Source: Endothia cerciana (taxonomy: Eukaryota > Ascomycota > Sordariomycetes > Diaporthales > Cryphonectriaceae). From it: a stretch of DNA of 64,000 bases. Each line of letters starts with the position of its first letter. Position 1 is the stretch's first letter. Under the pieces are notes generated by a model that saw nothing but the letters and a program-made list of their open reading frames with translations, was not told the DNA's origin and searched no databases. The stretch covers positions 620,001-684,000 of the forward strand of contig JALRMH010000003.1 of assembly GCA_026119935.1 (NCBI GenBank), given 5' to 3'. Both the position numbers and the translations under genes were made by a program. Positions 56,694 through 64,000 of the stretch are shown one piece after another.

Positions 56694-58535
56694 ATGGCGT
56701 TCCATCAACCTACCCGACACATATCTCAGCGAGTCGTCCGAGTCGACCCGACCGAGTCCGAGTCCGAACCTCGTGTAGCCGTCCCCCCACGTACACAGTC
56801 TCACGAGTCGCAAACCTGGGTCCTGTTCTCGCCTGCCACCGATGCCGGAACCTCAACCTCCTATCTCTCTTCTGTCCAAGATGACCAGCCCACGCCCGGT
56901 CGGTCAAGGATAAGCGATCTTGGAAGTCTTCAGACCATCGCGAACCCCGATAACCTCTACTCCGAGCCTGCGGGCTCTGACATCATCGAGGAGGAGGATG
57001 CTGTTGAGGACGATGCAGAGCTCGATAGCCTTGACAGCCACCTGCCCGAGTTCAGGCAGCAGGGAGGGCTCATGCAGTCGGCGCCGGTATTACCAGGTCA
57101 TGATGGTCTGGGGAGCTTCAGGCTAGACACACAGGTGCTGTCTGCCGACATGCAGGAGCAGATGTACCAGTTCGAGCGCTACAACCCTCGCAGGGTGAAG
57201 AGAAGGCGAGAGAGCCCGGAGCTGGACCAGTTGGCGCTAGGGGACGAGGAGGCACAGGAGGCTGCGCGCAGGCTGCGTATTGAGGAATGGCGTCTTGAGC
57301 AGAGCAGGATTCTGCTGCAGGAGATACAGAAGGAGACGCGGCGAAGGCGAGAGTCGACGGTGTCGGCTCTGACGAACGAGCTGAGGAGAGGCGGCCAGGC
57401 CTCCGTAGATCCGGAAGCGGAGGAGGCAACGATGAGCCCCGTCGACGAACCCACGCCAGAAGCCTCGGCCGCAGGAACCGAGTGGCACGATCAGGACGCA
57501 TCCGAGCTTGCCTTGGGCGCCGGTGAGAGCGACGAGACCGGTATGTGGTCACGCATCACAAGGAAGGTCATCCGCGACCTCATGGGCATCGATGACCAGC
57601 TATTATGTGTGCTTTTCGGCGAGGCGCTCCCTGACGAGCTCGGCCTCGAGCCCGATGACCTCTCCTCTACGCCCAAGGCCTCCGCCCCGGTCTCAGCACT
57701 CGGCCGAACCGAGCCAGACAACCCTTGGCAGCTGCGCGTCCTCGACCGCATCGCTCGTGAGCTCGGCAACCTAGTCAGTCAACTGTCCTCACACCCGCAC
57801 CCGGGCGCTTTCCCGACGTACACGCGCATGCAGCAGCAGCCGCTGCCCTATGCAGGACTGCCGGCTATTCCCGAGGTTGCGACTGTACCTGCAACCGCAC
57901 CGTTAGAGCTCGATACGGAGTGTGCTGCTGATACAAACACACGTGCCCCGTCGTTTTCGAACGCCGGAGGCAGCATGATGCCTAGAATGCCACAGTTTCA
58001 ACCCACCCTACAGGCGATTCCTCACACACGACCGGTAGATATCCTTGGGACGAGGAAGGCAGAAAGTCCGGCTGAAGGCTCGGGACGAGCCGAACCATCA
58101 CACGCGCCCGGCACTTTCACCCAGCAAGAGTGGGAACAAGACCTCGACATCAAGCTCGTCTTCCGCTATCTCCGCAACCGCTTCACCTCCCGCGCCGCCT
58201 CGACAACGCCCTCCCAGTCTCACGCCCCCGTGCCTCCCGACATCGCTGCAGCCCGCGCCGCGGCACGCGTCCGCCAGCACCACCCGCTCGTCCACCAGCG
58301 GCGCAAGTCGTTCAAGGTCAGCGGCGGGCTCGGCGTGCCCAGCCAGGTGGTGCACGGCAGCTGCGCGAGCCAGAGCACGCGGCGGTCGGCCAGGCGGGGG
58401 AGCCTGAGCGTGTCCAGCTCGAGGCACTCGAGTCGGCACTATTGGGATGTCGGTGCTGGCGGCGGCGCGGGGAGTATTGGCACTGGCAGCCTGATTGCCA
58501 GTACTGGGCCGATGGGGAGCTGGGGGGAGGTGTAG
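56694..58535 (+). CDS. Conserved hypothetical protein, 613 aa
   Basis: Intronless frame from the ATG at 56694 (context AGAATGGCG). The N-terminal 110 residues are Ser/Thr-rich, followed by an acidic patch (DIIEEEDAVEDDAELDSLD). A basic helical block (RRVKRRRESPELDQL; EEAQEAARRLRIEEWRLEQS; LQEIQKETRRRR) at about 165-225 is probably a short coiled coil with a nuclear-localisation-like cluster. A more ordered piece lies near 285-375 (MWSRITRKVIRDLMGIDDQLLCVLFGEALPDE; DNPWQLRVLDRIARELGNLV). A final part (EWEQDLDIKLVFRYLRNRF) is followed by a Ser/Arg-rich tail. No family recognised and no function assigned. Confidence 0.78.
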   Translation: MAFHQPTRHISQRVVRVDPTESESEPRVAVPPRTQSHESQTWVLFSPATDAGTSTSYLSSVQDDQPTPGRSRISDLGSLQTIANPDNLYSEPAGSDIIEEEDAVEDDAELDSLDSHLPEFRQQGGLMQSAPVLPGHDGLGSFRLDTQVLSADMQEQMYQFERYNPRRVKRRRESPELDQLALGDEEAQEAARRLRIEEWRLEQSRILLQEIQKETRRRRESTVSALTNELRRGGQASVDPEAEEATMSPVDEPTPEASAAGTEWHDQDASELALGAGESDETGMWSRITRKVIRDLMGIDDQLLCVLFGEALPDELGLEPDDLSSTPKASAPVSALGRTEPDNPWQLRVLDRIARELGNLVSQLSSHPHPGAFPTYTRMQQQPLPYAGLPAIPEVATVPATAPLELDTECAADTNTRAPSFSNAGGSMMPRMPQFQPTLQAIPHTRPVDILGTRKAESPAEGSGRAEPSHAPGTFTQQEWEQDLDIKLVFRYLRNRFTSRAASTTPSQSHAPVPPDIAAARAAARVRQHHPLVHQRRKSFKVSGGLGVPSQVVHGSCASQSTRRSARRGSLSVSSSRHSSRHYWDVGAGGGAGSIGTGSLIASTGPMGSWGEV

Positions 58536-59051
58536 GGCTTCCCCTCCCAGCGAGGCACAAGTTATACATAGAAATGTGACTGGTTTCACGTGAGTGTGGT
58601 GTTTTGAGATGTACTACTTACGGCATAAAGACGGCATGAGAAACAGGCATTAAACATCTTCACTTTTGTTGTCCCTGGCGTTAGGATGGGATGGCTCGGT
58701 CGGTATGGACTCACATCACAATATCAACATACATATAGCATGTAAACTTAGCATCATTCATGGGTAAAGACAATCTCAAGCGTCATGAAAACACATCTCT
58801 CTGCCCGTTGTGGCAATGGCTGGCTGCTCTGTACGTCTTTTTAGGTATCAAGAATCCAGGAAATGCCTCTGTGCCCCTCTTATCATGGAGCTTTCTGACC
58901 TGAACGCCTGCCTGCCTGTCTACACCGTGACGCCGAATCAAGTGGTGACACCCTTCCTCCCGCCACTCCGTTCCCACAATCGACGTTTGGAGGACTACAC
59001 ACCCACTGACTCTCTTCCAAATCGGACCTCGGCCTACCTCATCCCCCTGGC
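58536..59051. other. Convergent 3' flanks
   Basis: About 500 bp between converging genes; nothing beyond UTR-like sequence is seen. Confidence 0.6.
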
Positions 59052-60344
59052 CTATGCGAAGTGTATGTTCTCCTTGTTGAACGCATAGAGTAGCTTCAGG
59101 AAGGCATTCTCATCCAGCTTGCCCGCGCGCTGGTCTGCCATGCCTGTGCCCTGCAGGACCCTCGCGATCTTGGACCGCACGAGCTCCGCAGCCCGTGTCT
59201 TTTTCCTCCTGCTGGGCGTCTTGGCCATGTGGTTCGCCTGGTTCGAGGCCGCCTGGTCCCTGAAGAACTCGGGCACGTCGTCTTCCCCGTCGCCCCCGTC
59301 GACGTCCATGATACCCCCCCACTGTCCATCGTCATCACCGTCCGCGCCCGGGCCGCCATCATTCTCATCCACATCCATAGCCACATCCTCGTCCGCCTCC
59401 CCGTCCTCCACGACGGTCTCGTCCACGGGGACGTTATTGAGCGCACACCAGGTCCGGTAGTTCCTCTCGACCAGCGCGAGTACCTCCTTCGTCCCGAAGC
59501 TCGCGCGCACCGTCTTGTTCTTGCGGCTGAAGACGATCCGCAGGAGCCCGTCGAACTCGGCCCAGCTGACGGCCGGCCTGTCCTTGCCCAGCTTCGGCTC
59601 GATGCGCACCACGGAGGACTCGACCTGCGGCGGCGGGCGGAAGTTCTGCCTGCCGACCTTCATGACGTGTGTGATCTTGGAGAAGAACTGGGCGTTGACC
59701 GAGAGGCGGTTGTAGAGGGGGTCCCCGGGGCGGGCGGTGAGGCGGAGGGCGAATTCTCTCTGTAGTGGAAGACCACCTCGTCAGCCACTTGCGGATAGAG
59801 ACAAAAACAGCCCGCAGGAAAGGATGGGAGGAGCGAGAAAGGTACACACCTGGAACATGAGAACACAACACCTCGGCGGGCTCGGCATGCTCAACAGCTT
59901 GAAGACCAGCGGGCTCGAGATCTGGTAGGGCGTGTTCGAGATGCACACGTCGTGGCCCGGGAAGTCCAGCTTGATGGCGTCGCCCAACAGCACCTCGAGC
60001 TTCTTCTGGTTCGGGGTGCCCATCACGCGCTTGGTGATCTCGCTCGCCATGCGCGGGTCCAGCTCGACCGCGACCAGCTTCTTGGCCTTCTCCAGGATGC
60101 GCACGCTGATGTTGCCCGTCCCGGGACCGATCTCAAGGACGGTGTCAGTCGGCTTCAGGTTGGCCTTGTCCACGATGGCGTCCGCTATACCCGGGTTCTT
60201 GAGGATGTGCTGGCCCACATTCGTGTTGAACTTGAAGACATTGTTCTTGGCGGCGGCCGACGCCGATAATTTCTTGGAGGGCCGCTCGTAGGGCGTTGAG
60301 GGGGAGGAGGATGCGCCTTTGCGCCTGGTGTTGGCCTTGCTCAT
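59052..60344 (-). CDS. DIM1: 18S rRNA dimethyladenosine transferase (Dim1)
   Basis: S-adenosylmethionine-dependent enzyme that dimethylates two adjacent adenines near the 3' end of 18S rRNA and is needed for early pre-rRNA processing in the nucleolus. Exons 59850-60344 and 59052-59759; 400 aa. Visible features: FNTNVGQHILKNPGIADAIV, the SAM loop VLEIGPGTGNIS, the acidic end of strand 2 (AVELDPRM), GDAIKLDFP, and the catalytic NTPYQISSP motif. The intron (GTGTGT...CTGAC...TACAG, 90 nt) falls within VLMFQ/REFALRL. The C-terminal domain has a roughly 50-residue Asp/Glu/Gly-rich insertion (about 290-340), common in filamentous fungi, and ends in LLYAFNKENIHFA, as in other Dim1 proteins. Confidence 0.97.
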
Positions 60345-61545
60345 ATTGAGGAGATTTTCTTTGGGGGGGGTTATTCGGGGCTATATGATGGACATCACTT
60401 GTACTTGTTATTTCTCGAGGGGATAACGGCTGTCGATGGTGTGGTATAATAGGGTGTGTGGCTGCCAGAACCTCGAAGGGGGCTGTTCATGGACCCCTCG
60501 AAAAATACATCAAGGCTTATCGATAGGAAATAATCTTGGACTGGGGGCTTGCACGCCGTCCTGCAGTAACCGCCGCCTACCGTAGCGTGCCCGCTGCGGG
60601 ATGCTGGGGCAAAGAGTAGCAGTGGTAAAAGCGAGGGGGGAGGGGGTACGTCACCCGTGCCATCTTCCTGCCCTGGTCGCAATGGAGAGAATTGAAGTCC
60701 AGATCTAGTTCTCGTCAGATCTTTGAGTCATTACCATATTTGTTTTTATTTTCAATCTATTTTCTCAACGTTCCCGTGTTTCTTCTCTCCCTCGTCCCTT
60801 GTTATGCTGTGAGGTTCTTCCACCCACAAGGCTGTAACGACATCCTCAAGAAAGCCTTAGCCTGTACTCAGCGAGACACGGCCACCTACCGGAGCGCACC
60901 ATAAGATCAAACATCGGGCGCTTAGGAGGATTCCAAGGTTGGACGCCTCTCAGCGGCACAGTACAGCAGCTGTGCTCCGTAAGGCGAAGAGGGGGGGCAG
61001 AACCAGCCTCATACCGGCGTCCGTTTCAAAGTTCGACCAGGCGGCCCAGTGAGGCTCAGCAGCACTTTGCTTGCGTCGTCCCTTGCTGAGCCTTTGTCAG
61101 GAGCGGTCTTGGCCTGCTTTGGCATCTCTTAGTCTCACCCAGGCGCGCATACGTCCAATCCTATTTCCGCTACCCAGTCAGCCAGGTCTCATCGTTTCTC
61201 AGGCTCCCACACACACACACACACACACACACACTGTCTCTCTTCACGCGTGTCTCCGAGGACAATCAACTCGGACCACCCTACAACTCTGATCTTGTCA
61301 CGTCCTGGAGTCCTTTCAGACCTGTCACCTGAAGACTCAAGCCCAGTGACCGGTCTTCATGTGCTTCCCAAGCCTGAGCATATGACATACGATCTTGCCT
61401 CCGAGACCTAGAACCATGAGTAGTCGACAGCTGTGACTTACACCATTCGAGAGGAACTCATTTTGAAGCTACCGTCAGACCACTAGTTCTCATACGGACG
61501 ATCACAGCCTCTTAGGGTTCCCCAGTCGCCCCGTCAATCCACAAA
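60345..61545. other. Divergent spacer between Dim1 and arrestin-like gene
   Basis: 1.2 kb holding both promoters. A (CA)13 repeat lies at 61208-61233. The 300 bp before 61546 are likely the arrestin leader; no coding frame is seen. Confidence 0.6.
61208..61233. repeat. (CA)13 microsatellite
   Basis: Thirteen perfect CA units about 310 bp upstream of the arrestin-like start codon. Confidence 0.95.
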
Positions 61546-63348
61546 ATGTCGGTCCGGATAGCCCTCGACAATGCGCCCGAGTTCTACACCAACCTCGACA
61601 TAATCTCTGGGAAGGTGATGCTGGGGATCAGCCGGGCTGAAACTATCGGCGCGGTCATTGTCAAGCTCGAGGGTGAATCAAAAACCGCCTTGGCCGCGCC
61701 TGAGGGACCGAGCGCTCCGCGACGGGCCGCGGAGAAGTCTCAGGTCATCCGCGAGGACCACAAGGTCCTCTATAAGGTGCAGCAGGTCTATCCCGATGAG
61801 AGCGTGCCCGCCTACTCACCATCTGTGCTGCTGAACCCCGGCCAGCATGTATGGAACTTCAAGTTCAAGGTACCCTTCAACAACGCCTGCGGGGACCCAA
61901 ACGCCATGGCACAGATAGGTGGTCTAGCGGGGGCAGGGGGCTTTGCGGGACCAAGTTTCTTCGGCGTGGGCGGTATCAGGCTGATGGACGGGAGCAAGCA
62001 GCTCTTCTACAAGCACGTCACCAAAACGCTGCCTCCCAGCTTCACGGGTTTCCCGAGGCAAGCGGAGATCCGGTACTATGTCAAGGTGACGATACAAAGG
62101 CCGGGATTTTTTAAAGAGAACTTCAGGCAGCAGCTCGGATTCAAGTTCCTGCCCATCGAGCCACCACGGCCACCAGCCACGAACCAGGAAGCCTACGCTA
62201 GACGGCCGTTCACCTTTCGGCCGAAGAGTCCTGGTCTGGGCGGCCCCTCGACGCCGCCCTTGAACTCGAGGAAGAGCTCCATGTTTGGGCGGAAGTCGAC
62301 CGCCCAATCGCTCGAAGTCAACGGCTCATCACCAAACGCCGACCAGCCGCCGTCGGTGGAGCTATCTGCCCGCCTCCCACACCCCTCGGTCCTCACCTGT
62401 AACAAACCTATCCCGCTCCGCCTCATCGCCAAGAAGCTCACCGACAGTCGGGCAGAGTGCTACCTGACCTCATTACAAATTGAGCTCGTGGGCACCACTG
62501 TCGTACGGGCCCAGGACCTCATCAACACTGTGACAACAAAATGGGTCGTCGTCTCAAGGCATAGTCTTGCTATTCCCTTGCAGAGAGGCCCCGATGATGC
62601 AGTAGGCCAGGAGATGGATATCAATCAGGTGCTTTGGGATACGAAGCCCCTTCCGAACACTGTGATGCCTAGCTTCCTCACATGCAACCTCAAACGAACA
62701 TACGCCCTCGAAATCAGGCTGGGCGTGAGCTGGGGAAAGCCACCAGGCACAACGTCCGCCATACCCGACGAGACGGCCTCACTCTCCTCCAGAACATCAG
62801 GTCTGAGTTTGAAGAAGGGAAAGGGAAAGGGAAAGGGAAAGGGCAAAGGCCACGCCGTACCCGATCTGTCCCAGACGCTCTTCCTCCCGTTGCATTTCAG
62901 CTCGGTCCAGGTCTACTCCGGCCTGACGCCACCCGAGAGCCTAGCGCAGGTCACCATGAAGAGCCGTAGGCAGCAGGCGCGCACGCAGTCACAGATACAT
63001 ACACAATCTCCAAGGCCGTCGCCACGACCGAACGCGGTCTCATCGCAGTCGAGCCCGGCGCTGCCGCCTAGACAACAACAGGACCCGCTCTACCCGCCGC
63101 AACTGCAGCCGGGGCAGGTGGCAGTGCAGGCCTCGACTTCTGGGAGCCCTGCTGTCGGCAGTGGCGGAGAAGGAAGAGTAGGCGAGGAGGCCTTTGAGGG
63201 GATCGCGCCGCCGTCGTACGACGATGCGCCGCCTAGCTATGACGAGGCGATGGCGGACGTCCTGGGACCGGTCTCGACGGAGGGGCGGCCGGCGTGGAGT
63301 GGCGTCACGAACGAGAATGCGCCGGATACACTGGCGGAGAAGAATTGA
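61546..63348 (+). CDS. Arrestin-related adaptor (ART/alpha-arrestin) with PPxY motifs
   Basis: Alpha-arrestins recruit the HECT ubiquitin ligase Rsp5/HulA to membrane transporters for endocytosis. The intronless 600-aa protein has an arrestin N-domain (about 1-210: VRIALDNAPEFYTNLDIISGKV, LNPGQHVWNFKFKVPF, KHVTKTLPPSF, AEIRYYVKVTIQRPG) and an arrestin C-domain (about 270-470: KPIPLRLIAKKL, CYLTSLQIELVGTTVVR, SFLTCNLKRTYALEIRLGVSWG). Near the end there are two PPSY motifs (555-558 and 562-565), the ligand for WW domains of Rsp5-type ligases. A KGKGKGKG segment inside the C-domain is encoded by a GGGAAA repeat. No membrane segment. Which cargo it serves is unknown. Confidence 0.9.
   Translation: MSVRIALDNAPEFYTNLDIISGKVMLGISRAETIGAVIVKLEGESKTALAAPEGPSAPRRAAEKSQVIREDHKVLYKVQQVYPDESVPAYSPSVLLNPGQHVWNFKFKVPFNNACGDPNAMAQIGGLAGAGGFAGPSFFGVGGIRLMDGSKQLFYKHVTKTLPPSFTGFPRQAEIRYYVKVTIQRPGFFKENFRQQLGFKFLPIEPPRPPATNQEAYARRPFTFRPKSPGLGGPSTPPLNSRKSSMFGRKSTAQSLEVNGSSPNADQPPSVELSARLPHPSVLTCNKPIPLRLIAKKLTDSRAECYLTSLQIELVGTTVVRAQDLINTVTTKWVVVSRHSLAIPLQRGPDDAVGQEMDINQVLWDTKPLPNTVMPSFLTCNLKRTYALEIRLGVSWGKPPGTTSAIPDETASLSSRTSGLSLKKGKGKGKGKGKGHAVPDLSQTLFLPLHFSSVQVYSGLTPPESLAQVTMKSRRQQARTQSQIHTQSPRPSPRPNAVSSQSSPALPPRQQQDPLYPPQLQPGQVAVQASTSGSPAVGSGGEGRVGEEAFEGIAPPSYDDAPPSYDEAMADVLGPVSTEGRPAWSGVTNENAPDTLAEKN
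62811..62850 (+). repeat. In-frame GGGAAA hexanucleotide repeat
   Basis: About five near-perfect AAGGGA/GGGAAA units encoding alternating Lys-Gly in the arrestin C-domain. The unit is six bases, so copy-number change keeps the frame. Confidence 0.9.
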
Positions 63349-64000
63349 GGGGGGGGGGGGGCAGCGCATACGCTATATGTCTTCGATCGGTGCGCTGGTC
63401 ACATGGGAGAGCTTCTTGTAAGACTTGAGACATGGAGGGCAGAGGGATTCCCATGGGAGGCTTGATGCGGAGTGGTGGTCGTTGAAAAGCGTCGAATTAC
63501 TTACTCGTTTCTTCACAGATACCCATGAATATTATCTGAGCAATACATATCTGAATCGACAAACATGATACCAAAGACACAAGAATCTGTGTGTATTTCT
63601 CAATCCGGTATGAGGGGGGTAGAAGGACCCCAGTCCATCATCATTCGGCTTGCATATGTCGGGTGGGCAGAGGGCCCTCGCTAGACCATTTGGTCAGCCG
63701 AATTCGCCGGCTGGGGAACTTAAGATGCGCTGCCAGGTGGATACCAAGCGAAGGTCTGTAGTTGTTAACAATATCGCGTGATGGGCCATACTCCCCGGTC
63801 AAAGTTTTCAGAAGCGAATTCCCTTTTCTGTCGTTATTTGATCCTGCCCTGTGTAAGCTTTGGCAGTCCAACCCACACCGTAGTAACCTCCCGGAGTAAA
63901 TATAGGGGACTAGGAAGCAGCCAACGCAGGACAGACCGGGGCGGGGGGACATACGATTCCCATCCAAATGACCCCCGGGCGAGATTCTCATACTCCGGTG
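63349..64000. other. 3' flank of the arrestin-like gene to window end
   Basis: It starts with a G13 run beginning one base after the stop codon (63349-63361). No gene is recognised in the remaining 640 bp; the minus-strand frame 63641-63991 lacks any known motif. Confidence 0.5.

Overview
The window is nuclear DNA of a filamentous ascomycete (Pezizomycotina, most likely Sordariomycetes). The signs are short 50-75 nt spliceosomal introns with GTAAGT-type donors and CTAAC/CTGAC branch sites, fungal gene models (Vac7, Dug1, gamma-tubulin, Dim1), a fungal NACHT/STAND protein, a GPI-anchored wall protein, and monocistronic genes separated by long spacers. I see no bacterial operon, phage, CRISPR array, rRNA gene or convincing tRNA.

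Layout. 1-3 kb: a minus-strand gene cut by the left edge, and a 97-aa conserved small protein. 3.1-4.8 kb: gamma-tubulin (six exons, minus). 6.5-11.6 kb: phospholipase D. 12.2-13.0 kb: COQ7. 14.7-15.8 kb: a Yippee-type zinc protein. 16.8-18.4 kb: Dug1-type dipeptidase. 18.4-27.8 kb is gene-poor and accessory-looking, with a possible relic, a STAND NTPase and a SnoaL-like protein. 27.9-31.0 kb: a large conserved protein of unknown function. 32.0-32.9 kb: a GPI-anchored wall protein. 33.5-36.4 kb: a small one-helix protein candidate and a frame-broken C2H2 zinc-finger gene. 37.7-40.6 kb: VAC7. 40.6-47.3 kb: a 6.7 kb gene-free stretch packed with homopolymer and short tandem repeats. 47.3-49.3 kb: a coiled-coil protein. 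52.0-54.0 kb: divergent ribosomal protein genes eL30 and uL16. 56.7-58.5 kb: unknown protein. 59.1-60.3 kb: Dim1. 61.5-63.3 kb: an arrestin-like adaptor with two PPxY motifs.

Most identified genes are housekeeping: microtubule nucleation, phosphatidic acid signalling, ubiquinone synthesis, glutathione turnover, PI(3,5)P2/vacuole control, 18S rRNA modification, 60S subunits and endocytic adaptor function. They do not form one pathway. eL30, uL16 and Dim1 share a ribosome theme; PLD, Vac7 and the arrestin share a membrane-traffic theme, but I see no evidence that they are co-regulated apart from the shared eL30/uL16 promoter interval.

I did not find a clear new system. The most unusual signals are the repeated poly(C)/poly(G) runs (29 of 9-15 nt, essentially outside intact coding sequence), the gene-free repeat-rich block at 40.6-47.3 kb, a PLD intron that splits the region of the stop codon, a GC-AG intron in gamma-tubulin, and the STAND protein with its accessory surroundings.
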